Shown: positions 32,465 to 44,427, counted from the first letter of the stretch. The stretch: DNA of 64,000 nucleotides from Stomoxys calcitrans (GCF_963082655.1 NC_081553.1:14970643-15034642); one strand, 5' to 3'. Notes: generated by a model from the sequence alone, not told the origin. A program made the numbers and translations.

Positions 32465-34833
32465 GGTTTAGGTTAGGTTGAAAAGAGGGTGCAGATATAA
32501 ATACGCCAATACCACTATGGACATACACCTAAGCTAGTAATCGGCTTGTTGTGCGGTCTAAAAACTATAAAGAACCCTCTAAAAAGAAAATTTTAAATTA
32601 TGAATTCCGTGCTACTTACAAAATCCTTAATTGTTTTCAGTACTACTCCCCTAAGTTGGTTCATGTCTGGTAATGTGTCTCCACCTAAGTGCAGGTATCA
32701 GTTGGACGCGAAAGCCGGACAATGACAAAGGAAATGCTCCAACGTCTCATCATCTTCCCCGCATACCCTACACATGCTATCACTTGCCGCACTGATTTTA
32801 CATAAGTGAGCTCGTAGTCCTATGTGTTCCGTTATGATACCAATAACTATACTGACCTCCTTCTTGCTTTCTTTCAGTAATAGCCTCGACTTCTCACGAT
32901 CCGGATCTCCCCATAGGATTTTCGCCGTCCTACCGACCGTTTCGCTGTAGCAAAGGATAACATGCGCATTCGTCGCCCACTCCCTTAGCTCGGACTAGGT
33001 CGACCCGGGTTAACTAAGTTTATCGACGGCAGTCCTCTGGCCTTCACCACCAAATCGTCTGCCCTTTCTTTTTCCCTAACTCCGCTATGGCCCAGCACCC
33101 AAACGTTGCGGAATTTGCCATCCTCAGAGACCTTACCGTCCTGATTGTTATTGCCCTTATGTCAATTTTACTGTCCGTAAAGATGTACACACTCGACGTC
33201 CTTGCGTTAGCACCACACCACTTCACGCATTATCATGGAATGCGGATCTCCGCCTGCAGGACCGTATTATGTTCAGGCAGTCTAAAAACAGATCTCAGTC
33301 CCTGGGTTCTCAATGTAGACCCCCAGGCCCACGATGTCCTCTAGATTTGATCCATCCGTGTAACATGATCTTTCAGATGGCAATACAAGGGTTCCGTCAA
33401 TCCAAGACTGGGCCTCTGGCAGCAATGCCTCGCACTCGACTTCAAGGTTCATCTCAGGTATCCCATCGGAAGCCTCTTCTCTTCCTTCCAGGTTTCCTAT
33501 CGTCGCCTCGATTATACCGCCATGGTATGAGCTGCTCCCATCCTCAATCCATTCTCCCATCGCCTTAAGTCTCATAGCCGCAGTGACTGCCTCACACTTA
33601 ATCTGTATGTCAATGGGTCGGATATCTAGAATAGTCTTTCGTGCCCTAGTGAGCGTGGTCCTCATTGCTCCGTCTATGCCAAGACACCATGTTCTCTGAA
33701 CCTGTTGTATGGTTCTTATGTTGCACTTTTTCTCCATAGCAGTCCACCAAACTACTCAGGCGTAAGTCACGCTCCTGTAGAACCAGTGGACTGTCATAGG
33801 ATTCAGGCCTCATTTCGAGCCTACTGCCCGTCTACATAGTGCCCAACATCTGTGAGCCTTCTCAGTACGCTCCTGAATGTGGCACTTGCAATTCAGTTTC
33901 CTCTCCAAGATCACACCTAAATATTTGAGCTTGTCAAATATCTAAATCGTCTTATTGAGGAAATGTGGTGCGTTAAGTTGGCTCACCTTCGTCTTCCTCG
34001 TGAACAGGCATATTTCAGTTTTCTTGGGGTTAACATTGAGACCTCTGGGTCTAGCCTAGTCATATGCCATATGCAAAACCCTTTCGTCCCTTCTGCATAG
34101 CTCGTTCGGATCCTTACCCCTTAAAAGAATTATAACATCGTCTGTGTAGTAGACGGGTTCAAATCCCTCCTCAGTCAGCATCCGTAACAGGTCATTTATG
34201 GTGGTCACCCATAGGAGTGGTGATAAAATGCCCCCCTGTGCGGTGCCCTGTGCCACTTTCTCCCTTATATTTATGCCATGGGACACATAATTTATCCACC
34301 TTTTCCTTAGCATATGGTTTATCGAATTTCTAAGGACCGGGTCCACCCGGTACTGGTCTAAGGATTGGTTCAGTGTGTCGGTCCGCAGATTGTTAAAAGC
34401 CCCCTCGATGACAATGCATACCGCCAGGGTGTACGTTTTGGTATCGAAGGATTCCTCTATTTTATGCACAACCTCGTGCAGGGCAGACTCCACCGACCTT
34501 CCCTTGACATAGTCATGCTGTTTGTATCTGAGCAGTTCGCTGGATGTCCTGCTCTTTATCATGGTGTCCACAATACGTTCAATGGTTTGGAGTAGAAAGG
34601 ATGTAAGGCATATGGGTCTCTAGGCCTTTGGTGTCGCATAACTTGCCTTGCCGGGCTTAGGTATAAACATCACCCTTACCTCCTGCCAGGCTTTCGGAGT
34701 ATATGCAAGTCCTAGGCACGCTGTGAAAATTTTGGCCAGATGAGGCGCCAGATAGTCTGCCTCTTTCTGTAGTAACGCTGGAGTTATTCCATCAGGTCCG
34801 GGGGACTTAAATGGTTTGAAGCTTATCAAGGAT
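32465..34833 (-). pseudogene. LINE relic: RT, RNase H and 3' UTR
   Basis: Order on the minus strand: RT fingers (FKSPGPDGITPALL at about 34810, then WQEVRVMFIPKPGK); the palm in the open frame 34571-34056 with QHDYVKGRSVESAL, a degraded catalytic A motif (CIVIEGAFNN where LDIEGAFNN is usual), GTAQGGILSPLLW, and the catalytic YTDD (usual YADD) near 34150; the RT thumb CLGIDGAMRTT and AVTAAMRLKAMGEW (33680-33550); and RNase H starting CYTDGSNLEDIVGLG (33360), then IFTDSK near 33175 after stops. The 3' part shares text with 19708-19841. The frame is broken in several places and the catalytic motifs carry substitutions. The RT type fits the jockey superfamily. Confidence 0.88.
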
Positions 34834-34844
34834 TCCTTCACCAT
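34834..34844. repeat. Target-site duplication, left copy
   Basis: TCCTTCACCAT, repeated exactly at 35126-35136, flanks the SINE at 34845-35125. Confidence 0.9.
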
Positions 34845-35125
34845 GCAAATGCAAATTTTTCCCATGAACATTCCACTAAGGAACAGGGACAAACTTCACA
34901 CATATCAATGAGTGCAGTTCGATTCAAGTTTAAGCTCAATGATAAGGGTCCTCCTTTTTATAGCCGAGTCCGAACGGCGTGTCGCAGTGCGAACTTTGGA
35001 GAGAAGTTTTACATTATAGGAGGGAAAAACCACCGCTAAAAATTTTTTCTGATGGTCTCGCCAGGATTCGAACCCAGGCGATCAGCGTCATAGGCGGACA
35101 TCTTAACCTCTGCGCTACGGTGGCC
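34845..35125 (-). mobile_element. tRNA-derived SINE inserted in a LINE, with perfect 11-bp target duplication
   Basis: The minus strand begins at 35125: GGCCACCGTAGCGCAGAG (A box TAGCGCAGAGG), GTCCGCCTATGACGCTGATC, B box GGTTCGAATCC, TGGCGAGACCATCAGAAAAA, AGCGGTGGTTTTTCCCTCC, GGACTCGGCTATAAAAAGGA, AATCGAACTGCACTCATTGA, CCCTGTTCCTTAGTGGAATG. The tail ends in short ATTTGC repeats. TCCTTCACCAT on both sides proves insertion by target-primed retrotransposition into the LINE. It depends on another element's machinery, since it encodes nothing. Confidence 0.95.
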
Positions 35126-35136
35126 TCCTTCACCAT
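35126..35136. repeat. Target-site duplication, right copy
   Basis: TCCTTCACCAT, the partner of 34834-34844. Confidence 0.9.
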
Positions 35137-35405
35137 AGCGTTATTATAAACCTTCCGTTATTATAAACCTTCGATCAACGTCATCATTCCAAGATTCCGG
35201 TGTCTCCGAGAGTCCCTTCATATCCTGTGAAAAATGGGTTTTCATCAAAAGCCTCAACATGTCCTCCGTTGTCTCTGCTCGCACTCCCATGTCGTCTACT
35301 AAAATTTCACATGGGTTTTTGAGAGAAACTTTTTTATCTTGGCGCCGTCATTAACGCTATCGACCTGTTCGCAGAAAAGCTTCCAGGAGGCACGTTCAAT
35401 CGACG
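35137..35405 (-). pseudogene. LINE relic, linker before RT
   Basis: Continues the LINE beyond the SINE: ERASWKLFCEQVDSVNDGAK, then IKKFLSKTHVK (minus strand, about 35395-35310), a segment typical of the region between endonuclease and RT. Stops interrupt it and no endonuclease remains. Confidence 0.7.
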
Positions 35406-35574
35406 TTCGACCACTTTCATGATTTCGACAGACGGACGAACATGGCTAGATCGACTCAGAATGTCGAAACGATCCAGAATAAATTAACTTTATGGGGTCG
35501 CAGATCAATATTTCAAGGTGTTACAAACAGAATGATAGATTAGTATACCTCCAACCTATGGAGGTAGGTATTTA
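35406..35574 (+). mobile_element. Type B element, 3' end only
   Basis: GCGTTCGACC-like junction CGACCACTTTCATGATTTCG, ACAGACGGACGAACATGGC, TAGATCGACTCAGAATGTCG, TTATGGGGTCGCAGATCAA, CAGAATGATAGATTAGTATACC and end ATGGAGGTAGGTATTTAAA. Confidence 0.7.
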
Positions 35575-36771
35575 AATTGATGCAGTAGTATAAACGTAAT
35601 GGTTAGGGAAGTCTATGTACCCCTTCATCTCTACAACATTTGATAGTTAAAAAGTTGACTATTTCTTCTCTTTTTTTGCCTATGCGACACCGTTTAAAAT
35701 CCCTAAAAACAGTTACACAAGTTAACGAACTATTTTAAATGAGCTGTGCAATCATTAATCCAATATTTTACTTAATAACAATCCTTGCAGAAAATCCTAG
35801 CCCGGCAATTACGACTTATAAAAATAATGTTTTGATAAACTCTACTTTTTTGCCTTATGCATAAAAAAATTATTTAAAGGACCGGTATATACTTTAAGCC
35901 TTTCATGATTTTTGATGGATATGGTTTTTTGCACGCACTTTTATCGCTTCCGTTTAGAACGCACTTTTAAACCTACCTAAGTACTGACTCGCACATCATC
36001 ACTACTTCTCCAACATATTAAATTTCTTCTACTTGCGTTCAATAAAATACTCTGTATAATGTTATGACGGTGGTAATTTTCTGCGTCATTTAATTAAGCT
36101 GTTTTCCATCGCCCTCGGGCATCCCTTAATTCGTGTGAGGGATATAAATCATTCACAAAGTTCAATCCAAAATTAGCTGTAAGCCAAAAGGATTGCCCAT
36201 GTTGCCCAATAATGTGTAAACTGTAGTTGTGTATATAACACTGGAGATGTCTTGATGTCAGTTGTCTATCAAAATATATCCGTTTTGAAACAAAGTAGCT
36301 GTCAAATTAACATTAGGTGAATTAGCCAGGCATAAGGTGGGTAGATTGGAGCAGGGCTTACATAGTTGGTCTGTGTGGTGATATATGAATACAAATTCTA
36401 TTACTATAGGCTACCATAAAAATATGTTGTGTTGTTGTTTCTTTGGCCCTTTTTTTAAGTGTTAACATGTTGTTTGAATCTAATTTGTTATATAGGATTA
36501 AGGAAGAATTAATAAATTAGCTCTCTATTGCTGAAACAAGTATCCTATTAAGTACTTATTATTATTGGATGGTTTAATTTAGAGACTATGAAAACATATC
36601 CACCTAAAGAAGTAAAGCAAAATAATAAAGCATTGAACATTGGAGTTGAAAGGGATAGTGATCTGGTTTATAGCAGGTTAATTTCTGCTCCACATATTGC
36701 AGAGCTATGAACTACAATAGGCGGTAAGACATAAGAATTGGAACTCGCTTCTAGCAATTTTATGATGCCTA
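35575..36771. other. Unique AT-rich intergenic sequence
   Basis: No gene or repeat recognised on either strand. Confidence 0.5.
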
Positions 36772-36850
36772 AACGAATTTAACCCGGTCGAACGGAGCTT
36801 TGGATATCCACCAACATGGATATGCATATCTTATACAGATTTTGTCAAAA
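36772..36850 (+). mobile_element. Type A element, 5' scrap
   Basis: AACGAATTTAACCCGGTCGA...TTTGGATATCCACCAACATGG and CAGATTTTGTCAAAACGG recall the first 80 bases of type A, much decayed. It joins directly to a type B end. Confidence 0.45.
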
Positions 36851-36852
36851 CG

Positions 36853-37147
36853 GAACCTCTCCAGCATAGGATGAGGGTATACATATTTTGTCATTGTGTT
36901 TGTAACTCCTCGAAATATTCGTCTAAGACCCCATAAAGTACATATATTCTTGATCGACATGACATTTTAAGTCGATCTAGCCATTTCGGTCCGTCTGTCT
37001 GTCGAAAGCACGCTAACTTTCGAAGGATTAAAGCTAGCCGCTTGAAATTCTTCACCAATTCTTCTCATTAGTGTAGGTCGGTTGGGTTTGTAAATGGACC
37101 ATATCGGTCCATGTTTTGATATAGCTGCCATATAAACCGATCTTGGT
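36853..37147 (-). mobile_element. Type B element, 3' part
   Basis: CCTCTCCAGCATAGGATGAG, GGTATACATATTTTGTCATT, the core with TTCTTGATCGACATGAC and GTCGATCTAGCC, GGTCCGTCTGTCTGTC, and one partial monomer ending CCATATAAACCGATCTTGG. Confidence 0.75.
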
Positions 37148-37249
37148 TTATGTGTGTCATCGTTCCTTAGCTAAATACTTGGTCTCACATTTAATAGCTC
37201 TTACACATTCTCCCCACATGCCACAGCTATTAGGTTAAAAGTAGAAACA

Positions 37250-37990
37250 AGTTCGCTAATGAAACCTTGTTGACAACGTACAAAGCAATTGATCAACCTG
37301 TGGTAAGTTATGCAGTGCCAGTGTGATGTGGATCACCTCCATTAGGAGACAAAGAACTTACCAGTGCGAATACATCCAAATCATCATATTGTGGATAGGT
37401 ATCAACAGCCCAGAAGCCTTAAAGTCCCAGCAGTCCAAACGTCTATCACGACATTGTCTTCATATCACGACATTGTCTTCATTGTCGATGAACTCACTAA
37501 CCGTGTCCACAAACAATTCAGCAGAAATTTTTATGAGAAATTTTAAAATTTGATTATTTTTCTCTTCGACAAAAAAAAAAATTGAAGGCGAAAGGACATT
37601 GTAACAGACCTGTCACTTGAATTGTAAGGAGACATGAAGACATGTTCGATTAAAATGTCATGCATGAATTTCTCGATAACTGTATGAAAATGTCATAAGC
37701 CATTTATCCGACAGCCCAGGCTATATTTCATCCCATTGCACCAGCAGAAATTTACCGCCCCCGGCAAATCAGAGTAGTTCTGGCTTAATTAAGATCCTTC
37801 AGATGCTGCCATCTCAACTCCTACAGAGCAAGTATTGATGCAGGTTGTTTGAACCGATTGTGACCTGGGACCGTCACTTGTTTAATTGCCCAGCGAGACC
37901 CACCGCTCTTAGACTCAAATCCTTCTTGACACACGCCAGCTCAGTCGAAGAGTTCCTGGATCGTCATTACTTTAAAGTGGATCGGGCTAT
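37250..37990 (+). pseudogene. Jockey-like LINE relic, C-terminal region
   Basis: LTTYKAIDQPVVSYAVPV (about 37260-37312) is the RT-thumb signature of jockey-type elements. LPVRIHPNHHIVDRYQQPRS and a decayed segment follow. Near 37815-37940, in different frames, are LNSYRASIDAG and HLFNCPARPTALRLKS, the usual C-terminal tail. A 19-bp direct repeat (ATCACGACATTGTCTTCAT) at about 37445-37483 and a poly(A) run near 37570 interrupt it. Confidence 0.65.
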
Positions 37991-38215
37991 GTCCTTCCGG
38001 CTATATGTTTAGAATAAAGCTGGCCGTTCGAAATTTTGAACAAATATTTATTATTGAATAAGGTCTATTAGGATTGTAAATGAGCCAATTGGTTTCATGA
38101 TTTCATATAGCTCCCTATCTCTCGATTTTATGTCTTCAACCACTAAAGGGTGCAATTATAATCAGATTTGGATGAAATGTTTCACATCGTGATTTGTTAT
38201 GGCATTCAAAATGTA
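37990..38215 (-). mobile_element. Type B element fragment
   Basis: AAAGCTGGCCGTTCGAAATT, AGGTCTATTAGGATTGTAAA, TGATTTCATATAGCTCCC, AATTATAATCAGATTTGG and CATCGTGATTTGTTATGGCA are decayed type B text read in reverse. Both ends are missing. Confidence 0.55.
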
Positions 38216-38277
38216 CATCCACACTGAAAAAAATTTTGTCCTACCTTTTCGGCGGACCAAGAATGAAAATTACTTAA

Positions 38278-38435
38278 ATATATTGACAGGGGCTTCAAGA
38301 CAGTCCTTGGAGCTACTGGAATCTGTCCAAAGGAGAGCTATGGTGTTAATTGAAATTGGTAGGTATCCAACTCTCCAAATGGTAGATATCCAACTCAACT
38401 CAGTTCCCCAATTTTTAAGGAAACAGTTCCTATGG
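38278..38435 (+). pseudogene. LINE RT C-terminal scrap
   Basis: An open frame includes SRQSLELLESVQRRAMVLI, which matches the RT thumb motif (SL-LLD-VQRRAIRLI) of jockey-superfamily LINEs. The rest is degenerate. Confidence 0.55.
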
Positions 38436-38647
38436 TGAAAGATGTTCTACTTAAAATTAAAGATTTTTTTTCCTAAATGATTTTTTCCTAAAGACAACAA
38501 TCCTTTAATGAAACTCAAAATATGGTTGAAAGTTAGAAAATTTAATTTGGGATAGAAGTGCCTTACAAATAGGAGCGTTTTCAAATTTTAAAAATAATGG
38601 AACTGTTGACAGTTTTTGCTATAAGAGTAAAATTGCAAATTTTGGCA

Positions 38648-38914
38648 ATGAATATTCCACTTAGGAACAGGGGCAAACTTCTCACATATCAATGAGTGCA
38701 GTCCGATGCAAGTTTAAGCTCAATGATAAGGGCCTCCTTTTTATAGCCGAGTCTGAACGGCGTGCCGCAGTGCGACACCTTAGTATCTCACAAATGTTGC
38801 CAGCTTTAGGAGGGGAAACCACCGCTGAAATTTTTTTCTGATGGTTTCGCCAGGATTCAAACCCAGGCGTTCAGCTTCTTAGGCGGACATGCTAACCTCT
38901 GCGCTACGGTGGCC
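38648..38914 (-). mobile_element. tRNA-derived SINE
   Basis: Minus strand: GGCCACCGTAGCGCAGAGGT, GCATGTCCGCCTAAGAAGCT (a variant within the tRNA-like part), GGGTTTGAATCCTGGCGAAA (one change in the B box), AGCGGTGGTTTCCCCTCC, GTGTCGCACTGCGGCAC, AGACTCGGCTATAAAAAGGA; it ends near CTGTTCCTAAGTGGAATATT. Confidence 0.88.
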
Positions 38915-39094
38915 GGGTGGGCATCGGAAAGAAATGTTTCTCGAAAATACAAAGTCGGTTCAGTTTCAAACTGATGTCTAAGGAACACAACAAGTGGAAG
39001 TATCGCTAGAACATAGTCACACAACCAACCTTCCGATGATGCGTAAAGTAAATAATTAATGGATTGTGCCAAAAGCGATTTCCAGGTGCTCAAG

Positions 39095-39580
39095 ACGTTA
39101 TCTCATGAGATATTATTACATGGGAGCTTTGTTAGCTTATAAACCGATTTGGACCATACTTGTAACGATTGTGGGAAGTCGTAAAGTACACTACGAACAA
39201 AAGTTCAGCCGTATCGTATACTGGTTTATATGGGAGCTATATCAGGTTATGCAACGATTTGGACCACACTTGTTAAGATTGTTGGAAGTAATAATAGAAC
39301 AGAAGTTGTATCTAATTTGAACCTATAGGGCCCATTTACAATGGGAGAAATTGGCTACTTTATTAAGAAGTATCTCTGCAAAATTTCGAGCTGCTAGCTT
39401 TAAGCGTTCGACCACTATCGTGATTCCAACAGATGGACCAATATATGGCAAGGTCGACTTGAAATATCAAAATGATTAAGAACTTTTATACGTCATGGAG
39501 TCGCAGATCAATATTTTGAGGTGTTACGAAAGAAATGACTAGATAAGTATACCCCCATCCTGTGGTGCTGGGTATAAAAG
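39095..39580 (+). mobile_element. Type D element, 5' truncated
   Basis: Two monomers (ACATGGGAGCTTTGTTAGCT, TATAAACCGATTTGGACCAT), then CGAGCTGCTAGCTTTAAGCG, CAACAGATGGACCAATATAT (decayed tract), GGAGTCGCAGATCAATATTT and end GGTGCTGGGTATAAAA. Confidence 0.72.
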
Positions 39581-41799
39581 CACATTTTCAAAATCAAAAT
39601 ATTGGTCTACAAAAGAAATCCACATTTTTCGTCAATGCAGAACGACCAGTTCCTGATGCACATCATTTTTTAAACAAAAACATTACAGTGTAGAGGAGAT
39701 TCTCTTGTAACAGGACTTTCTAACGGCTTTTGTGTGTTTAGTCCATAAAGGGAGAGCTCCCTGCACTTACATACGTAAACTGATTGCACCAACAATAGTG
39801 TAATTACGGAACACAATATTTTGCGCCCCCATGCCTGTGGAAAAAAAATCCGGTGGCAAGTACTTATAGACTTATAATAGAAACCGCACCACCAAACACT
39901 AACATAAAAAAATTAAAAAAAAACAACTTTGAAGAAACGGATGGACGGACATATGGTCGCTGTTGTTTGTAAACATGTGTGAGTATTGTCATATATGAAC
40001 ACATATGACAATGTCCTTACAAAACCATGTCATGCCATGGGATGGCTGAATAATGTTTTTTTTTCATCGTCCTTGGTATATGTTGTCACTGTCACTGAGA
40101 CTAGCAGTGGGGTGATAACAATTTGCCACCCAAAAGCTTTAAGCCGATTGTTGTTTTTCAAAGATTTTTGTCCTTTACACACTTTTGTTGCTCTTCATGT
40201 CCTTGTTGCATGTAAGTGTTTTACGTGCAGGAGGATTTATTGTTAACGCTGCCTTTGGTGTTTTTACCTTTTATGTGGAGCTCTTGTTGCATTAATATTT
40301 TTCAATATTATTGAATTTTTCATTATCAATCCCATACGACGCATTTCCTTTTTACCTGTAAGGGAGGTTACACACATATGCAATACAGTATTTGACCAAG
40401 GTATTATACAGTGTCGAATGTGTGATGACACCATCCCATCAGTAAGATAATGTAGAGGCTCATGTGGAAAGGACCCAGTGCTCAACTCAAAAAAAAATTG
40501 TTTTTCATCAAATTCGATAGAAACTAAAACACTGGGGTATATTTCCCTACTTAATCTGATCTCAATGATAGTTTCTTATAACTCTCTCATGTAAACCGAT
40601 TTTCGATTGGAATTCCTAAGCTCATGGAAGGTTAATTTCAATGATCCATAGTAACACTATGGTTCACTTTTTTGCTAAGGCCGCAATTTAAACTGACACC
40701 CTGATTTGGTTTCAACAAGTCCTCCAATGCTTGATAAAATGTGGTTAAAAGGTATATGCGAGTTTATTTTTATTTGTATCTTTTTGTAACTTGTTTTGTC
40801 CTAATATTTCTTCCCCAAACTGTAGTCCAATCATTTCCATTCATAAGTCGCATTTTCTTGATTTCTTTGTCTTCAACCATTGGTGAGTTATTATTTTAAG
40901 ATCCTTTACAATTGAACATATTCTGACAAATATCGAACGAACACTTTTATGTTTGCTAATAGCACCACAAAGAGTATCGTCTATTAAGCAGTGGAATGAG
41001 TTTAAATAGTCATTGCCTTAGCATGGTATATGGCATGATGTTTTGGAAAGGGCAGTTGAATGTTCGATTTTCGATTATCTTCAAATGATAACCGTGAGAG
41101 TTTTCCGCTTAAGTTGTTGTTTGAACTCGTGTGGCTTTGTCAGTTGTTACGCCCTTTGTGGCGCCCCCTAGAGTTTTCTTGCAAATCTCGAAGGACTTTC
41201 GTTTTGTGGTATTTGAGGTTTCATTGAAATTTTCCGAAGCCTTATTTGGCATACATACATGCTAGCGTAGTTTAATCTTCATTACTGAGCACAAGATAAT
41301 AAACACACTAATAGGTATGTATGTGTGTGCTCATTTGAATGTCTATTAGCAGAATTTTTCTTGAATTTTCTTTTCATTTTTGGATTATTTTAAGCTTTGT
41401 AAATACATAAAAATTCACTTTTGTGTTGAAAATCAGCATTTGATTTCAAAGATTCTTCTTCGATTCTTCGCAAAGTTTTGTTTTGGAAATTATCAATCTG
41501 TTTGAAAGTTAAATTAAAATTTTTAAGATTTTTATACTTACTTAAGTGAGACTGTAAAGGACTTACCTAACCTATACCTACTACTACTATACATTTTTTT
41601 TGCGGGTCAAGATGGGAAGATAAATTGCGCATCTGACGAGTACGTCTCTCGCAGTATGCCTTGATACGAACTGTACCGGCTATAAACCCAACTTATGTCT
41701 CCCCGGGGAAATCAATTCCGCTTCGGAATCGCTTTCGAATGACTTCTAGGTGAAGTCCAACTATTGCGAATATCCATATCATCTTCATCGCTGCTGTTG
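39581..41799. other. Unique intergenic sequence
   Basis: No exon recognised. Frames at 39986-40246 and 40264-40485 show no motif. A TATGTATGTGTGTG run lies at about 41315-41330. Confidence 0.5.
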
Positions 41800-42175
41800 C
41801 CCACTTCCTAAAACAGAAAATATAAAAATCGGTTTCAATCACGAAATTAATTGATCCAATTAATTTTTCAATTGAAACTGCTTCAATCACGAAAATGATA
41901 ATATCAATCAAAGTTTTTGAAAAGGTGATTAAAAAAATTTCCAATTAAAAAAATGCATATTCAATTAAAAAATTGATTGAAAATTTTTTAAATTTCCAAT
42001 TAATTTTCTAATTGATCCATTAAACAAATGATTATATTTTTTCAAATTTTCAATAAATTTTTTAATTGATCCAATTAAAAAAATGATTAAAAATTTCAAA
42101 ATAAACAATTAATTTTTTAATCGGATCAATTAAAAATGTAATTGAAAAAATTAAAATTTAATATATAAATTTTTG
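41800..42175. repeat. AT-rich dispersed repeat, family F
   Basis: CAGAAAATATAAAAATCGGT then TTCAATCACGAAATTAATTG, followed by reiterated AATTGATCCAATTAA / TTTTTTAATTGATCC units in both orientations. The opening matches 60187-60292, where the same text begins AGAAAAATAAAAATCGGTTT. Self-complementary units suggest a foldback-type element. Confidence 0.65.
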
Positions 42176-42414
42176 CGAAAAGCGAGCTATAAGGGCGCAC
42201 CCTCGATTTGGATGCACAATGGTTCACGTATGTAAAACTCCTGGGACACGAATTAAAGGGTTTGTTTGGGTCCATGATCACTCCTTAGAAACAAACACCT
42301 CTGGGGTATTTTTCCAAAAATGTAACGGAAAATATTGTTTCTCGAATTGTAAAAGAAAGAGTAGCGAGGCGTATTTAAGTCTAGCCACCGACATAGACAA
42401 ACAGTTATAATATA
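42176..42414. other. Short unique stretch
   Basis: A frame of 63 codons at 42219-42410 has no recognisable domain. Confidence 0.35.
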
Positions 42415-43590
42415 CTAGCTGAAGCGGGCACGCACCGCTGCGCCTTCTTTTACGTTATATGGAACAATATTATCCTTTGAATATTTATATTCGAAAATTA
42501 ATGAGCTTTTAGTGAAATACCATGCTACGAAAACAATATTTGTATATCGCAAAAGCATAACAATATAAATGTCTTTATCTGAATCTCATATGATCTTTAT
42601 TGGTCTGTGAGTTCGCTCGAAGGGTTAAGGGTCATTAATGTTTGAATGTTAGATATACTCCATTATTTAAAATCTTTATTTAAGCTCGATATTGTCATGA
42701 TGTCCGATTTAGGGGTGTTTTTGGGGTTGAGGTGGTCCCTTAGACAATTGGTCCTGAAAAATATATCAGCATCGTACTCTTCTCTCAAATACCATTTATT
42801 TAAACCCCATATTGGCATTGGTTGAATGGGAGTTTATGGGATGAGGCGTCCTCAAACATTTGGCCCCAAAATTTTTATTCTTTGGGGGGGGGGGGGGGGT
42901 GTTTTGGGAAAGGGCCTGTGCCCCAAATTTGGATATCAAATTCGTATCCTACTCCCAAATACCTTTATTTGAGCCCCATATTGCGATGGTCAGTAAATAT
43001 GTCCGGTTTGGGGTATGGGCCCCAAAAACTGTCAATATCTGGCTCCACTCTCTTTAAGACCCAAATTGTCATGGTGAGCAAATACGTCCAATTTGGCAGT
43101 TGCTTTGGGGGTGGGACGTCCCCAAGACAAATGCTGAAATCAGATTCGTGATCTACTCCCAAATACCTTTAATTTGAGCTCCATATTGCTATTGTAGTAC
43201 ATTTGTCCTTTTTGGGGGTTGTTTTTGGAAGGGGCGGCCCCCAAGCACTTGGTACCACATTTGGATATCATATTCGTGTTCTACACATAAAAACCATATT
43301 GCCATGATCAGTAAATAAGTCCTGTTTTGATTAGCGGAAGGGGTGCACCCCCAGAAACTTTGTCCCACATTTGGAAACCAAATTCATATTCTACTCGCAA
43401 AAACCCCTGAAGGTTGGTAAATATGTCCGATTTGGATATCAGATACCTTTTCTACTCTCAAATACCTTTCATTTGAATCCCATATTGTAATGTTTGGTCT
43501 ATATATTTATATATATTTGGTAGGTTTTAGGGGTGGGGCTGCCCCCCCTAGGTACCCCATCCGAAATTTGGATACCAAATTATTAATTTT
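42415..43590 (-). mobile_element. Type C Helitron-like element, 3' part
   Basis: Read on the minus strand it ends GAAGGCGCAGCGGTGCGTGC, CCGCTTCAG and CTAG (42418-42415) followed by T, as in the copy ending at 8244. The body is repeats with TACTCCCAAATACCTTTATT, TGAGCCCCATATTG, AAATATGTCC and TTGGGGGTGTTTT. A 19-base G run occurs at about 42881-42899. The 5' end is lost; ORFs within it are repeat read-through. Confidence 0.65.
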
Positions 43591-43592
43591 GG

Positions 43593-43900
43593 GTGACTAT
43601 AAAAGAGAAAAAGCGAAATAATTCCATCTATTACAAGGGTTACGGGCTCCGTCACTATCCGTTAAGAGGACATGACCCTAAGCGTTGCCGTCCTCTGTAC
43701 CGAGAGCAGGGATTTTGCTCTGGATGTTCTCTGCAGTGTCTGATCCTAAACTTAACTCCCATAGCGAAGGATGCTATTGCAAGTCTCCATTAAGAGTCTG
43801 CGCCTGCTCGGGTGAGGCACACCTATATTCGCCATTAGTCGATTGCGCATAGGTCAGCTTTGATCTCTTGGTCTTCATCACTGTATCGTCTATGCGCATA
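43593..43900 (+). other. Unidentified segment with a Cys/His-rich reading frame
   Basis: A 66-codon frame (43593-43793) contains GLRHYPLRGHDPKRC and GFCSGCSLQC. The spacing faintly recalls the H-PLR-C...C--C pattern in some retroelement-associated zinc-knuckle regions. The match is too weak to name and no upstream start or promoter is seen. Confidence 0.25.
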
Positions 43901-43927
43901 TCCACACTTCTACGAGACTGGGATATT

Positions 43928-44125
43928 TCATACCCATCACCATAGGATTGGGATATAATAATCTAGTTATTTCGTTTGTAACACCTCGCAATATTGATCT
44001 GCTTTTCTATAATGTGTATTTATATATACTTGATGGTCGTGACATTGTAAGTTGATCTGGCCATTCTCGTCCTTCCGCTCGATATCCGCTTTAAATTTTG
44101 GGCAGAGACTTCTAATTCATGTAGA
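43928..44125 (-). mobile_element. Type B element, 3' end, decayed
   Basis: TTTCATACCCATCACCATAG, TAATCTAGTTATTTCGTTTG, TACTTGATGGTCGTGACATT, GTAAGTTGATCTGGCCATTC. Confidence 0.65.
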
Positions 44126-44139
44126 CAAGTCTATGTCGC

Positions 44140-44425
44140 AGATCGCGAGTCATGAGAGTCCAGCCAGTTCCTTGCTCTTGCCATACCATGTCCCTTCCAT
44201 CATAAATAGCATTCCCAAGATACGGTTGAAGCCCAGCGCCGCTCCCAATATGACTTTATATATTAACCCGTTCGATCCTGAGACTGCCAGATCATATTAC
44301 GGTCTTGCAGGCGGTCCGCATTCTTTGGGTGCAGGGCCATAGAAGACAGACGATTTTGCCATGAATACCAGAGGACTGCCGTCAATAATCTTGTTTAATC
44401 CGAAGGCTACCCAACAAGCGGATTA
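44140..44425 (+). pseudogene. LINE scrap
   Basis: 44365-44415 (AGAGGACTGCCGTCAATAAT) matches the RNase H-distal part of the LINE near 33027 on the minus strand and reads RGLPSI-like residues. The preceding 200 bases are open (44052-44342) but unrecognised. Confidence 0.45.
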
Positions 44426-44427
44426 CT

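Noticed and set aside
34365..34595. Plus-strand frames over 33087-33568 and 34365-34595
   Set aside because: They are shadows of the LINE RT and RNase H on the minus strand.
35121..35125. Genuine tRNA genes at the A/B-box sites
   Set aside because: The tRNA-like heads are all followed by the same non-tRNA body and have no matching acceptor stem, so they are SINE heads. A copy with a target duplication confirms retrotransposition.
39930..39960. ACGGATGGACGGACATATGG as a type B core
   Set aside because: No other element text on either side; probably a chance (GGAC)n-like run or a minute scrap.
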